64,000 bases of DNA from the NCBI RefSeq assembly GCF_017833295.1, contig NZ_JAFIBW010000001.1:4181501-4245500 (forward strand), written 5' to 3'. Every line of letters starts with the position of its first letter. Position 1 is the stretch's first letter. The position numbers and the translations under genes were made by a program. This document shows, one piece after another, positions 1 to 9,249 of the stretch. The notes beneath the pieces were generated by a model. That model did no database searches and was not told the origin of the DNA. It was given only the letters and a program-made list of their open reading frames with translations. The stretch is from Methylobacterium sp. PvR107. GTDB lineage: Bacteria; Pseudomonadota; Alphaproteobacteria; Rhizobiales; Beijerinckiaceae.

Positions 1-908
1 AGATAGAGCGCCTCCAGCCGTGGTGCGCGGACCCGCAATTCGGCAACCGGCACGCCCTGTGCCCGCAGGCTCCCGAGCAGGGCCGCGCCGTCGAGGCCGC
101 CGCGCTCCACCGAACGCCAGAGCACGCCGCCGGGCTCGGCGACCGCGAAGCCGGCGCGGCGCAGCACCGCCTCCGCCGATCCATCCGCCGGGACTGTGAG
201 GCTCAGCTCCCGTTCCGGCGCGCCCGTGCGCAGTTGCGCCAGCAGATCGGCGAGCCGCCCGGCCCGCACGATCCGTCCCTGCGCCAGGAAGGCGACCTGC
301 GAGGCGAGGCGCTCCGCTTCTCCAAAATCATGGGTCGCGATCAGGATCGCGGTGCCGGCCGCCTTGAGCCGATCGAGCACGGCGTGGATCGCGGCCCGCG
401 CGGCAAGGTCGACGCCGCTCGTCGGCTCGTCGAGGAGGACCAGCCGGGGCCGGTTCATCAGGCTCGCCGCGATGTTGACCCGCCGCCGGTAGCCGCCGGA
501 CAGGATGCCGACCGGCCGACGGGCAACATCGGCGAGATCGGCCATGTCCAGGGCCGCCTCGACGGCGGCCTTCCGGTCGCGCCGGGGCACGCCCGCGAGC
601 TGGCCGAAGACGCCGAGATTCTCCGATACGGTCAGCTTCGGGTAGAGGGCGATCTCCTGGGGCACCCAGCCGATGGCGCGGCGGGCATCGCCCTCCCGGA
701 ACGGGTCCGCGCCCGCCACACGGACGGAGCCGGCATCGGGCCTCAGGCGGCCCGCCACGAGGCGCATTAACGAGGACTTGCCGGCTCCGTTCGGCCCGAG
801 CAAGGCCAGGGTCTCGCCGGATTCAAGGTCGAGGTCGACCTGCTCGAGCACTCGGCGTCCGCGCAGGTCGAGGCCGACGCCCTCGATCCGGACGAGGGGA
901 CCCTGCAT
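1..908 (-). CDS. ABC transporter ATP-binding protein (3' end outside window)
   Basis: ATPase subunit of an ABC transporter; it would couple ATP hydrolysis to a membrane permease that probably lies beyond the left edge. About 302 residues are visible from the ATG at 906-908. Walker A (GPNGAGKSS) is near residues 38-46, the signature LSGGY near 133, and Walker B (LVLLDEPTSG) followed by an H-loop (ATHDF) further on. The arrangement resembles the CcmA/DrrA/NodI class that works with ABC-2 permeases. It starts 4 bp after the stop of the DUF2141 gene, so it is the third gene of a coupled run with the desaturase. The substrate cannot be read from the sequence; the neighbours hint at a lipid or pigment. 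Confidence 0.9.
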   Translation of the reverse strand, partial: MQGPLVRIEGVGLDLRGRRVLEQVDLDLESGETLALLGPNGAGKSSLMRLVAGRLRPDAGSVRVAGADPFREGDARRAIGWVPQEIALYPKLTVSENLGVFGQLAGVPRRDRKAAVEAALDMADLADVARRPVGILSGGYRRRVNIAASLMNRPRLVLLDEPTSGVDLAARAAIHAVLDRLKAAGTAILIATHDFGEAERLASQVAFLAQGRIVRAGRLADLLAQLRTGAPERELSLTVPADGSAEAVLRRAGFAVAEPGGVLWRSVERGGLDGAALLGSLRAQGVPVAELRVRAPRLEALY

Positions 909-912
909 CAGT

Positions 913-1347
913 TCACCGCTGCGGCAGGGCGCGGCCGAGGCGCACCCGCAGGGCGGAGCCAGGCTCCCGCAGGGCGAAGGCGGCCTCGGCGAAATCCGGC
1001 CGCGCCCGGCGGCTCACCGCACCGGAGAAGCCGTACGGTTCCAGCGGCAGGCCGAGGCCGGTGCGATCCAGGCGGCCGTTGCCGTTGGAATCCTGGTAGG
1101 CCGCCACCGCATAGGTGCCCGGCGCCACATCCCGGAAGGTGAACAGGGCGCGACCCGCGGCCGCCGCCCCGTCGTCACCGCGGGCGCAGGCGGCTTCCGA
1201 GAGGCCACCCTGGCACAGGGCGACGCGCACCCGGCCGGCACCCGGCTCGATCCCGTCCACCTCCACCTGCACGGTCGCGGACGAAGCAGGCAGGGCAGCC
1301 GCGCAGAGTGTCGCGATCAGGACGATCCGGTCGCGCAGGGCGATCAC
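913..1347 (-). CDS. Secreted DUF2141 family protein
   Basis: About 144 residues. A hydrophobic N-terminal signal sequence ([17 protein letters not shown]) is followed by a DUF2141-like beta domain with the usual pattern: a receding GRVRVALC strand, [16 protein letters not shown], and an acidic DSNGNGRLD loop. The function of DUF2141 is not established; members are periplasmic or surface proteins. The GTG start overlaps the TGA of the upstream desaturase (GTGA), and the ABC ATPase starts 4 bp downstream, so all three genes are probably translated together. The open frame runs further upstream inside the desaturase gene, but the signal peptide and the GTGA overlap support this start. Confidence 0.8.
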   Translation of the reverse strand: MIALRDRIVLIATLCAAALPASSATVQVEVDGIEPGAGRVRVALCQGGLSEAACARGDDGAAAAGRALFTFRDVAPGTYAVAAYQDSNGNGRLDRTGLGLPLEPYGFSGAVSRRARPDFAEAAFALREPGSALRVRLGRALPQR

Positions 1348-2996
1348 GAAGCCTCGCCGGACGTCGCCAGCGGCGCGGTCTCGGGAATCCCCGCCGCCGC
1401 GGTCGCGCGGGCACCGGCCAGCTCCTCGATCAGCAGCCGTGCCGAGATGCGCGCGCCCTCGTAGATCACCGGCAGGCCGGAGCCCGGATGGGTGCCGCCG
1501 CCGACGATATAGAGGCCGGGCCCGAAGCGGTTGTGCGGCCGGAAATACAGCATCTGCAACAGGTCGTGGGCGAGGTTGAAGGTGGCGCCCTCGTGGACGG
1601 CGAAATCCTCCTCCCATTGCGTGGGATCGATGATCCGTTCGTAGCGGATTCGGGACTCGAGATCGCCCAGGCCCAGGATCTTCAGCCGCTCCAGGATCAG
1701 GGCGCGGTAAGTCTTCCGCATCGCCTTCCAGTCGATCCCAGCCTTCAGGTTCGGCACCGGTACCAGCACGTAGAGGGCGGTGTGACCGGGGGGCGCCATG
1801 CCGCCGTCGGTGTAGCCCGCGTGCTGCACGTACAGGGAGGGCTGCATCGGCAGCGTGCCCTCGGTGATCTCGCGGATATTCTTCTCGTAACCGTCGGCGA
1901 GGAGGATCGTGTGGTGCCCGAGACTGTCGGGCATTTTCCCCTCGATGCCGAGATAGAGCATGAAGGTCGAGCAGGAGAGGCGGGCCTTCTTGATCTTGGC
2001 GTCGCGCCAGCGCGGGCGCTGCCGCTCCGGCACCAGAGCCCGCACGACCTTGGCGAAGTCACCGTTGATCAGCACCGCGTCGGCGTTGAAGGTCTCGCCG
2101 TTCGCCACCAGCCCGCTGGCGCGCTTGCCATCGAACAGCACCTTCTCGACCTTGGTGTTGAGCCGCAGGTCGATGCCGATCCGCGTGGCCAAGCCCGCCA
2201 TCGCCTCGGAGACCGCGCCGCAGCCGCCCACCGGGTGATAGACGCCATGCTCGTATTCGAGAAACGACAGGATCGTGAACAGGCTCGGGCACCGGAACGG
2301 AGACATGCCGAGGTATTTGGTCTGGAACGAGAAGGCGAGGCGCACCCGCGGGTCGGCGAAGTGGCGCTTGAGGTCGCGGTCGACGCTCCGGCCGGGGTGC
2401 AGGTAGGGCAGGGCGGCCAGCATCGCCGGGCTCGCCATGCTGCGCAGGGTGTGGAAGGCCTGCTGCAGGATCGGCTTGAAGTAGCCGAGCTTCGTCCGGT
2501 TCTCGGTGAAGAAGGCCTGGACGTTGCGGGCGTCGTCCGGCGCCATCCGGGCGATCTCCGCCTCCATGCGAGCGATGTCGCCGGTGGCACGGATCGTGCC
2601 GGAGATACCGTCCTGCCCCTCGAAGACGAGATGATACTGCGGATCGAGCCGTTCGAGCTTGATGTGATCCTCAAGCCGTTCGCCGCAGCTCGCGAAGATG
2701 TCGGCGAGAATCTGGGGATAGAGGAAGAAGGTCGGGCCGATGTCGAACCGATAGCCGCCCGGCGCCTCGACGGTCTTGGTGCGGCCGCCGACCTGCGAAT
2801 CCTTCTCGAACACGGTGACGTGGATGCCGGCGCGGGCCAGGAGCAGGGCCGCTGCCAGTCCACCCGGACCGGCTCCGACCACAGCCACCCGGCGTCCGGT
2901 CAACGCCCGCAACCCATCCCCAGACTGAAGCAACGCTCTCGACTCCTCACCGAATTTCCGCACCCCTGCGGCCAAGCTAGCCTTGCATCCGCGCAC
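1344..2996 (-). CDS. crtI: Phytoene/diapophytoene desaturase-like FAD oxidoreductase (CrtI/CrtN family)
   Basis: FAD-dependent desaturase or isomerase of the carotenoid CrtI/CrtN family, which introduces conjugated double bonds into C40 or C30 polyenes. The dinucleotide-binding motif [21 protein letters not shown] lies around residues 37-57 and is followed by [12 protein letters not shown]. The C-terminal family signature [14 protein letters not shown] with EGARISA near residues 500-525 is intact. At 550 residues it is slightly longer than usual; about 35 N-terminal residues look dispensable, so a TTG start nearer the FAD motif is possible. Its stop overlaps the DUF2141 start. Whether the substrate is phytoene or a squalene-derived C30 compound cannot be decided here. 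Confidence 0.82.
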   Translation of the reverse strand: MRGCKASLAAGVRKFGEESRALLQSGDGLRALTGRRVAVVGAGPGGLAAALLLARAGIHVTVFEKDSQVGGRTKTVEAPGGYRFDIGPTFFLYPQILADIFASCGERLEDHIKLERLDPQYHLVFEGQDGISGTIRATGDIARMEAEIARMAPDDARNVQAFFTENRTKLGYFKPILQQAFHTLRSMASPAMLAALPYLHPGRSVDRDLKRHFADPRVRLAFSFQTKYLGMSPFRCPSLFTILSFLEYEHGVYHPVGGCGAVSEAMAGLATRIGIDLRLNTKVEKVLFDGKRASGLVANGETFNADAVLINGDFAKVVRALVPERQRPRWRDAKIKKARLSCSTFMLYLGIEGKMPDSLGHHTILLADGYEKNIREITEGTLPMQPSLYVQHAGYTDGGMAPPGHTALYVLVPVPNLKAGIDWKAMRKTYRALILERLKILGLGDLESRIRYERIIDPTQWEEDFAVHEGATFNLAHDLLQMLYFRPHNRFGPGLYIVGGGTHPGSGLPVIYEGARISARLLIEELAGARATAAAGIPETAPLATSGEAS

Positions 2997-3218
2997 GGCA
3001 ATTGCAGCCCTTTGTCGCGCGCAGACTCACGTACGCATCCGTACCGTGCGGACGTGAATGGGAGATTCGTGCCAGCGTGCCGATGTGACCGCTCTTGTTC
3101 GACCGTTCCGGCTGGAGCACGCGGGAGGCGCTGCCCGATGCCGGGTCCGGTGCCGTCCGGCGGCAAACCCGGCCCTGAAGCCGGCCGGAGCCTGTTCTCG
3201 GCGGCCGGATCCGCCCTC

Positions 3219-3929
3219 CTACGCGGGCAGGACGACGACCTTCGTCTTGACCGGCGTGCGAGCGTAGAGATGGATCATGTCCTGGCTGAGCAGGCCGACG
3301 CAGCCGCTGGTGATGCCCGTCCCGATCGATTCGGCGTCGCTGCTGGCGTAGATCGTGTACAGCGTGTAGGCGCCGTTCTGGTACAGGTGGAGGGTCCGGG
3401 CGCCGAGCGGGTTGTCGAGCCCGCCCGGCATGCCGCGGGCGTATTTCGCAGCCTCCGGCTGGCGCCGGATCATCTCTGCTGGGGGCGTCCAGGTCGCCCA
3501 TTCGGACTTGCGGCCGACATAGGCGTCCCCGTTCCACAGGAATCCCTGGCGGCCGACATTGGCGCCGTACCGAGTGGCGGCTCCGTCGCCCTCCACCCGG
3601 TAGACGTAGTAATTGGCCGGATCGACGATGATCGTGCCGGGCGCTTCCTTGGTCGCGTAGCTGACGGTCCGGCGATAGTATTTCGGATCGACCTTGCTGA
3701 TATCGACCGCCGGGATCGGGAATTTCTCGCCGGGCATCGGCCCGTAGGTGTTCCGCGCCTCGGCGAGGAACAGGCTGTCGGAGGTCCCGCAACCGCCGAG
3801 CCCGAGCGCGCCGATGCCGAGCGCTGAGCCGACCAGGAACGATCGGCGGCTGAGTTGCTCGGCGCCACCGGGGAACCGCGCGCGCTCGTCCGTTTCGCCG
3901 GCACCGGCATTCGCAACGTTCAACAGCAT
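3219..3929 (-). CDS. L,D-transpeptidase (YkuD domain), Tat/lipoprotein signal
   Basis: Periplasmic L,D-transpeptidase that would form 3-3 peptidoglycan cross-links or attach proteins to peptidoglycan. The N-terminus has a twin-arginine motif (SRRSFL, Arg28-Arg29), a hydrophobic stretch and a lipobox-like LGGC (Cys47), so it may be a Tat-exported lipoprotein. The YkuD catalytic region is GTGITSGCVGL near residues 206-216, with the nucleophile Cys in SGC; the His appears in RTLHLYQNG. It has the length (236 aa) and layout of the ErfK/YbiS group common in Hyphomicrobiales. It stands alone, 222 bp upstream-side of the desaturase run. Confidence 0.88.
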   Translation of the reverse strand: MLLNVANAGAGETDERARFPGGAEQLSRRSFLVGSALGIGALGLGGCGTSDSLFLAEARNTYGPMPGEKFPIPAVDISKVDPKYYRRTVSYATKEAPGTIIVDPANYYVYRVEGDGAATRYGANVGRQGFLWNGDAYVGRKSEWATWTPPAEMIRRQPEAAKYARGMPGGLDNPLGARTLHLYQNGAYTLYTIYASSDAESIGTGITSGCVGLLSQDMIHLYARTPVKTKVVVLPA

Positions 3930-4175
3930 GGTTCCGGACTTCCCATGTCTCGGGGGCCGAAGGGTCTACGCGCACGCGTCCACCGGTCGGCCGTACGGAT
4001 CAGTGTGAGCCGGTCGGTCCCCGGCGGGACAGGCAAGCTCGGCCATTTCAAGATTGAGAGCGGGCTGAATGCGTCGACAGTAAGACCGATACCGGTCGAT
4101 GTTGTCGGAAAGAGTACCGGAACCGTTCTTTAACCCTGCCGACCACAGGATCCGCATCTCCGAGGATGCGGGCCG

Positions 4176-4991
4176 ATGCGCAAGACCGTTCGAGCCGTCC
4201 TGTGCGGGTTCGTCCTGCAGGCCGCGACGTCTCTGAGCGTCGGACCGGCAATTGCCGGCGACTGCCGGGCCCAGGCCATCGATGTTCTGAAAGCCGCTTC
4301 TACGAACGGCTACGCCGTGTTCCGGACCGTCAAGGACAAGGCGTTCTTCCGCACGTGGCTCGATTGCGACGATGCCCAGTACGGCTTGCCGACGGCGGTG
4401 CACGAATCGGTGCACCTGATCACCGAGGACGGCGACGCCTACCCGCTCGTCGGTGGCGGGGCAGTCCAGCGGCCGGCCGAGGACGCGGCTCTGTTCGCGC
4501 CGGGCCGGATCGCACGGCAGTTCCGATCCAGCCTGTTCGTGGACACGTATCTGCGCCCGAAAGGCGCGACGTCGGCGGCCGACTTCCGCTACCTGCTCGA
4601 CGAACTCAACGCCTACACGCACGACCTCGACACCGCGATCGCGCTCAAGGATCGGCGCGATCCGGACGTCCAGCGGCACCATCGGGATGGATTGGCGGCG
4701 CTGATGAGCTTCGTCGCGCTCTACATCGAGACGGCCGAGAACGACCCGGCCGCCTGGGCAGCGCTGAAGCGTCCGGGAACGGCCGCTGCGGTCTCGACCC
4801 TCTGGGCGCAGGCCGAGCACACGATGGTCGCGTCCTGCCGGATCCCGGATTTCGGCGACGAGGACAAGGATTTCCTGGGCAAGCTGTGCGCGGCGCGGAC
4901 GCAGGGGGCGCTGGGGCGTTTCCTCGGTCGCGCTCCCGTCTGCCCGAAGGCGTGCCTCAATCCGGGCGCGAAAACGGCCAGCCGCGATTGA
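4176..4991 (+). CDS. Secreted hypothetical protein with an HExxH motif
   Basis: 271 residues. The signal peptide (MRKTVRAVLCGFVLQAATSLSVG.. ending AIAG) predicts export. The segment TAVHESVHLITED contains H76-E77-x-x-H80, the zinc-binding pattern of gluzincin-type metalloproteases. Six or more Cys residues in the mature part (DC, LDCD, SC, LC, VCPKAC) suggest disulfides. I do not recognise a named family. A GAGG ribosome binding site lies about 10 nt upstream of the ATG. A peptidase role is an inference from one short motif and is uncertain. Confidence 0.7.
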   Translation: MRKTVRAVLCGFVLQAATSLSVGPAIAGDCRAQAIDVLKAASTNGYAVFRTVKDKAFFRTWLDCDDAQYGLPTAVHESVHLITEDGDAYPLVGGGAVQRPAEDAALFAPGRIARQFRSSLFVDTYLRPKGATSAADFRYLLDELNAYTHDLDTAIALKDRRDPDVQRHHRDGLAALMSFVALYIETAENDPAAWAALKRPGTAAAVSTLWAQAEHTMVASCRIPDFGDEDKDFLGKLCAARTQGALGRFLGRAPVCPKACLNPGAKTASRD

Positions 4992-5040
4992 GCGGCCGGC
5001 CGCGGACACGGCGACGCGAGGCCGCCGATAAAGGCTGGGC

Positions 5041-5418
5041 TCAGTTGCAGCCGCAGCCGTGATAGTAGTTCTGCACGCTGTTGGTCTGGATGTACTGTGC
5101 CGGTAGCCGCTGCACACTGTACACGTTGACGTTGCGGATCACCGGCACCGTATGATGATGGACGCGCGTGACGGTATGGACGCGCACGATCGGGCGGACA
5201 CGCGTGATGTTGTAGATGGGGCGCGTCTTCTGAACATAGTGCGTGCGCTGAACGTCCCGATACTGCGTCCGGTTCGAGACCTGATTCACGGTCCTGACGC
5301 GGTAGCCGGGCGACACCGGGCCGCAGCGGTGGCAGCCGGCACGCGCGTCGTCCGCAGTCCCGACGAAGGCCAGAGCCGCGATCAAAGCGGCGCCGGCGGC
5401 CGTGATGGTACGCATCAT
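5041..5418 (-). CDS. Small secreted His/Cys/Arg-rich protein of unknown function
   Basis: 125 residues with a clear signal peptide (MMRTITAAGAALIAALAFVG, cleavage near DARAG). The mature part starts with CHRCG and ends with YHGCGCN, and is rich in Val, Thr, His, Arg and Tyr (RVHTVTRVHHH). The Cys pairs at both ends could form disulfides or bind metal. An AAGGA motif 8 nt upstream supports the ATG at 5416-5418 over a TTG two codons earlier. No function is assigned. It is convergent with the HExxH protein, with a 49-bp gap. Confidence 0.65.
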   Translation of the reverse strand: MMRTITAAGAALIAALAFVGTADDARAGCHRCGPVSPGYRVRTVNQVSNRTQYRDVQRTHYVQKTRPIYNITRVRPIVRVHTVTRVHHHTVPVIRNVNVYSVQRLPAQYIQTNSVQNYYHGCGCN

Positions 5419-5424
5419 TCTCAA

Positions 5425-5763
5425 ATTCCTTGCTCAAAACGACGTCTAGTCCGCCGTAGCAAAGACAAATCCTTGGACCAAGCCGAATCCAAAAATCTAC
5501 GTATTGTTTTGGGGGAATTAAGTTGCCGCCCTCTCAAGGCGGTGCACTGGATTGTCCGCAGCCCGCCTCCGACTGCGCGAGAAACGTCGGGCGCTTCCTC
5601 GGCCAGACATCGATCTCCGTCGATCGGTGGCCGATGGGGCGGCGGCAGGGAAGAATCCCGCCACCGGACTCCGCTGCACCTCGTCATCCCGTGCATTCGG
5701 ACCCGACAAAAAAAGTAATTGCAGCGTCCGCGGCGCCTCAGTCTCCGCTCGCGCGGTCCGGCG
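5425..5763. other. Intergenic stretch without a convincing gene
   Basis: About 340 bp between the small secreted protein and the receptor remnant. Short frames on both strands lack ribosome binding sites and recognisable content. It includes a T/A-richer patch near 5490-5520 that may hold the promoter of the minus-strand secreted protein. Confidence 0.4.
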
Positions 5764-6108
5764 TCAGTCTTTCCGGATGGTCGGTTGCGGCACCATCGGT
5801 ACCGGATTGGCCCCGAACCTGTAGGTCAGGCCGGTATAGATCGGGCGCGGCTGCGCCAGGGTCGTGGTCTGCGGATCGTTGATCGGAAGGTTACCCGACG
5901 CCGTCTCCGCCAACGTCCGAAGGTCGCGTAGCGGTTGTTCGTCAGGTTGATGATCAGCCCGAAGAACTCCAAGTTCCTGGTGGCTTCGTACTTCGTCGTC
6001 AATTGATCAGATGGTAGGGCCTCCGCTTGCGGTTCAGGTTGGACTCGTCACCACGGACATAGGACGACGAGAGGGCCGAGACGGTGAGGCCGAGCGGTCT
6101 TTCGCCGA
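5764..6108 (-). pseudogene. C-terminal remnant of a TonB-dependent receptor
   Basis: Read on the minus strand, the DNA encodes typical last strands of a TonB-dependent outer-membrane receptor: GLTVSALSSSYVRGDE, then EFFGLIINLTNNRYATFG, then PRPIYTGLTYRFGANP near the stop at 5764-5766. These blocks lie in different frames, and an internal TGA follows the first one (YHLIN, stop), so at least two frame disruptions exist. The plug domain and the rest of the barrel are absent. It is a decayed fragment directly downstream of the SpoU methyltransferase gene. Confidence 0.7.
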
Positions 6109-6130
6109 AAACATAAATCCTATTGATTGT

Positions 6131-7102
6131 TCAGAGATCATTCGGCAGCTTTGGTCGGAAGGATTGGGCAATCTCGCGGTCGAGACGCGGATCTGTCGGG
6201 TGGTCTGGCCCGGCCGGCGTGCCGACCGACCCTGCGGCAATCCCTGATGGAGGCCTCGCACCCCGTTTCGCGCGGTCGAGCCGACCCTGGGCGCGGGCGA
6301 TTGCGTGCAGGGATATCCCCGCAGCGGTGGCGACGTTGAGCGAGTCGAAGCCGGCCATCATCGGGATTCGGATCGGGCGCGCCCGGGCGAGCGTCGCCGC
6401 GTCGAGTCCCGGGCCTTCCGTGCCGAGGATCAGGAGCGCCCGAGCCGGTACGGCGCCGTCCTCGAGCGTTTCGGCTGCGCCGGGGCTCAGCGCCAGCGCC
6501 TGGAGCCCGAGGGCGTCCGCAACCTCCAGCCAGTCCCGTCCTGCCTGTAGGCGTGCGAAAGGCTGGATCAGCGCCGCGCCGGCCGAGACGCGGATGCTTT
6601 TGCGGTAGAGCGGATCGCAGCTGCCCGCATCGAGGAGCACCGCGTCGGCCCCGAACGCGGCGGCGTTGCGGAAGGCGGATCCGACATTGTCGTGGTTGGT
6701 CAGACCCGAGAGGCCGAGCACGAGGGCCGGAGCCGGTGGCGGCGGCACGATCGTAGCCGCGTCGGGCTCTGCCCCGCGCAGGCCGATTGCCAGCACCCCG
6801 CGGTGAATCGGAAAGCCCGTGACGGCGCTCATCACGGCCTTGGCGGCACAGTAGACCGGCGGCGGTTCCGGGCAGGCGGCGACGGCGTCAGCCAGTCCCG
6901 GCCAGCGCTCCGGCGCGAGCAGGATCGATTCCGCGCAGAAGCGGCTCCGTCGGCCGAGGAGCAGGCGCAGGGTCACCTCGCCCTCGGCGATGAAGCGACC
7001 GGCGCGGCCGACGAGGTCGCGCTCGCGCATCCGTGCGTAGGCGTCGAGGCGCGGGTCGCCCGGATCGGCGATCGTCTCCGGGACCGTCGCGGTCGCCGCC
7101 AC
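6131..7102 (-). CDS. SpoU/TrmH family RNA methyltransferase
   Basis: AdoMet-dependent 2'-O-ribose methyltransferase of rRNA or tRNA (SPOUT fold). Three family motifs are present: NHDNVGSAFRN (residues 136-146), LILGTEGPGLD, and IPMMAGFDSLNVATAAGI. The N-terminal part resembles the SpoU substrate-binding domain (RLDAYARMRERDL). At 323 residues it is longer than the minimal family; the last 35 residues are low in family signal. It starts 1 bp after the stop of the MaoC gene, so the two form a bicistronic unit. The exact RNA target cannot be read from sequence. Confidence 0.88.
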   Translation of the reverse strand: MAATATVPETIADPGDPRLDAYARMRERDLVGRAGRFIAEGEVTLRLLLGRRSRFCAESILLAPERWPGLADAVAACPEPPPVYCAAKAVMSAVTGFPIHRGVLAIGLRGAEPDAATIVPPPPAPALVLGLSGLTNHDNVGSAFRNAAAFGADAVLLDAGSCDPLYRKSIRVSAGAALIQPFARLQAGRDWLEVADALGLQALALSPGAAETLEDGAVPARALLILGTEGPGLDAATLARARPIRIPMMAGFDSLNVATAAGISLHAIARAQGRLDRAKRGARPPSGIAAGSVGTPAGPDHPTDPRLDREIAQSFRPKLPNDL

Positions 7103-7103
7103 C

Positions 7104-7577
7104 TCAGCCCTGCGCGCGCTCGGTCCGGCTCGCGAGCGGGTCGGCCTCGGCCTTGGTCGGCACCTTCACCAGCGCCTCGCCGTCGAGGACGGTCTCGCCC
7201 GCCACCGCGCAGCGGCAGGCGAGCCGCGCGCGTCGCCGCTCGGGCATCAGCTCGGCGACCGTGACGGTGACCTCGACGACGTCGCCGATGCGCACCGGCG
7301 CGCGGAAGTTCAGGGTCTGCGAGATGTAGACGGCCCCCGGTCCCGGCAGGCGCGTGCCGAGAACCGCCGAGATCAACCCCGCCGTGTACAGGCCGTGGGC
7401 GATACGCGTGCCGAAGGGCGTGCGCGCCGCGAAGTGCTCGGAGAGATGGATCGGGTTGCGGTCGCCGGTGATCTCGGCAAATCCCACCACGTCCGATGAG
7501 GCGATGGTCTTCGACAGAGTCTCCGACAGCCCGACCTCGAGATCCTCGAAATAGAGCACGCGCAATTCGGGCAGCAT
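7104..7577 (-). CDS. MaoC-like (R)-hydratase / dehydratase
   Basis: 157-residue hot-dog-fold enzyme, a likely enoyl-CoA hydratase type 2. The hydratase signature is clear: FAEITGDRNPIHLSEHFA (residues 33-50) with the catalytic Asp39 and His44, then RIAHGLYTAGLIS. The ATG at 7575-7577 was chosen because homology begins there (YFEDLEVG); the longer upstream frame is spurious and overlaps the CDF gene. It precedes the RNA methyltransferase by 1 bp. With phaC elsewhere in the window, a role in supplying (R)-3-hydroxyacyl-CoA is possible but not shown. Confidence 0.87.
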   Translation of the reverse strand: MLPELRVLYFEDLEVGLSETLSKTIASSDVVGFAEITGDRNPIHLSEHFAARTPFGTRIAHGLYTAGLISAVLGTRLPGPGAVYISQTLNFRAPVRIGDVVEVTVTVAELMPERRRARLACRCAVAGETVLDGEALVKVPTKAEADPLASRTERAQG

Positions 7578-7766
7578 GGCTCGGCAGGCCTCCAGTTCCG
7601 TCCGGTCGCCCGTGTGGTGCGGCCGGCCTCTGCAATCCGCCTCGCACGATCGCGCCGCCGAATCCACCCGGACAAAGGCGCAAGAGCCTCGAACTTTCTT
7701 GAGCTGCGGGCGCAGATTTCTCAACAGGCCTCGACAGGCGGGCGGCCGTCGGCGAAGACGCGCGCC

Positions 7767-8372
7767 GTGATCGCCGAAGATGTGCAACGGGCCGAGCCGC
7801 CCTCCCTCCGTCCGATCGTCGCCCGCGTGGCGGCGCTCAATCTCGGCTATTTCGGCATCGAGATCGCCGTGGCGCTCGCCATCGGCTCGGTGGCGCTGAT
7901 CGCCGACAGCCTCGACTTCCTGGAGGATGCGGCGATCAACCTGCTGATCGTCGCGGGCCTGGGCTGGAGCGCGCGCAACCGTGCGCGGCTCGGCACCGCG
8001 ATGGCGGGCATCCTGCTGCTGCCGGCGCTCGCGGGCGCCTGGGCGGCCTACGCGAAGTCTACCGACTTCGTGGCTCCCGCGGCGCTGCCGCTGACCCTCA
8101 CCGGCCTCGGGGCGCTGGCGGTGAACCTCGCCTGCGCGCTGATGCTGGCCCGGCACCGCACCGGCGCGGGCAGCCTGACCCGGGCGGCCTATCTTTCGGC
8201 CCGCAACGACGCCTTCGCCAACCTCGCGATCATCGCGGCCGGGCTGGTGACCGCCCTCCACCCTTCGCCCTGGCCGGATCTCGTCGCCGCGGCCGGGATC
8301 GCGATCCTCAACGCGGATTCCGCCGCCGACATCCTCCGGGCCGCGGCGGCCGAGCGCCGGGCCGCCGGATGA
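7767..8372 (+). CDS. Cation diffusion facilitator (CDF) family transporter
   Basis: About 201-residue inner-membrane protein that resembles the CDF domain of Zn2+/Co2+/Fe2+ efflux proteins. TM1-TM2 show NLGYFGIEIAVALAIGSVALIADSLDFLEDA, matching the CDF pattern with Asp residues that form the metal site; a second NDAFANLA block appears near residue 150. The usual cytoplasmic C-terminal domain is missing, so it is a short CDF form. The GTG start is placed just before the domain. Its last 4 bp overlap the start of the phosphoesterase gene. Confidence 0.8.
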   Translation: MIAEDVQRAEPPSLRPIVARVAALNLGYFGIEIAVALAIGSVALIADSLDFLEDAAINLLIVAGLGWSARNRARLGTAMAGILLLPALAGAWAAYAKSTDFVAPAALPLTLTGLGALAVNLACALMLARHRTGAGSLTRAAYLSARNDAFANLAIIAAGLVTALHPSPWPDLVAAAGIAILNADSAADILRAAAAERRAAG

Positions 8373-9232
8373 CGACACCCATGCGCATCTTCCCGATCTC
8401 CGACCTGCACCTGGAGCGGCGGCGGCTCGACCTGATCGCGCCGCCGGCCGAGCCCTTCGACATCCTGGCCTGTCCGGGCGACCTCCACGAAGGCCACCCC
8501 GAGCGGGGCCTCGCGGCGCTTCTGCACCTCGCGCAGGGCCGGCCGATCGTGCTGGTGCCGGGCAACCACGAACGCTACGCCCCGACCGGCGACCCGCGCA
8601 CGGCGCCCGAGCTGCTGGCGGCCCTGGAGGTGGAGGTCGCCCGGGTGAACGGGCTCGGCGCGCGCATCCACCTGCTTCAGAACGCGCAGAGCTGCGTCAT
8701 CGACGGCATGCGCTTCATCGGCACCACTTTGTGGAGCGACTGGACCCTGGCCGGGCGCTGGCTCAGCCCCGATGCGCCCCATCGCCCCGAGGATCCGGTG
8801 GCTTACGCGGCCGCGCGCATGACCGATCCGGTCACCGGCTCCCGGGAATATCTTGGCTCCATCCGCAAGGCCGACGGCACCCCCTGGCAGCCGGCAGACG
8901 CGATGGCGGCCCACCGGATCGAGCGGGCAGCTCTGCACGCGGCGCTCCGGATCGGCCATGACGGCCCGACCGTGGTCGTGACCCATCACCCGGCGAGCCC
9001 CCTGGCGGCCGATCGGTTCCGGCCCGAGCCCGGGGTCCCGTGGTGGGTGCCGGCCTTCTACGCCTCCACGGCGCTCGACGACCTCGCCGATTGCGAACGG
9101 CCGGACCTATGGATCTCCGGCCATTTCCACGCGGGTCACGACCTGTGGATCGGCCGGTGCCGCTGGGTGGCCAATCCGGTTGAGGGGGCAACCTACCGGG
9201 CCGATCGCGTCGTCGTCGTCGGCGGCGCGTAG
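8369..9232 (+). CDS. Metallophosphoesterase (calcineurin-like)
   Basis: 287-residue dinuclear-metal phosphoesterase. Motifs in order: DLHLE near residue 12, CPGDLHEGHP near 36, PGNHERY near 65, THHPAS near 206, and SGHFHAGHD near 248. The spacing fits cytosolic calcineurin-like phosphoesterases with an unknown substrate. The ATG overlaps the TGA of the CDF gene (ATGA), so the pair is probably co-translated. A metal link between an efflux pump and a metal-dependent hydrolase is possible but only suggested by adjacency. Confidence 0.88.
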   Translation: MTTPMRIFPISDLHLERRRLDLIAPPAEPFDILACPGDLHEGHPERGLAALLHLAQGRPIVLVPGNHERYAPTGDPRTAPELLAALEVEVARVNGLGARIHLLQNAQSCVIDGMRFIGTTLWSDWTLAGRWLSPDAPHRPEDPVAYAAARMTDPVTGSREYLGSIRKADGTPWQPADAMAAHRIERAALHAALRIGHDGPTVVVTHHPASPLAADRFRPEPGVPWWVPAFYASTALDDLADCERPDLWISGHFHAGHDLWIGRCRWVANPVEGATYRADRVVVVGGA

Positions 9233-9249
9233 TTTCGTCCGGCGTCTTC

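Noticed and set aside
1308..3827. 839-codon plus-strand frame opposite the desaturase and transpeptidase
   Set aside because: It is the antisense shadow of clear genes on the minus strand; high GC keeps such frames open.
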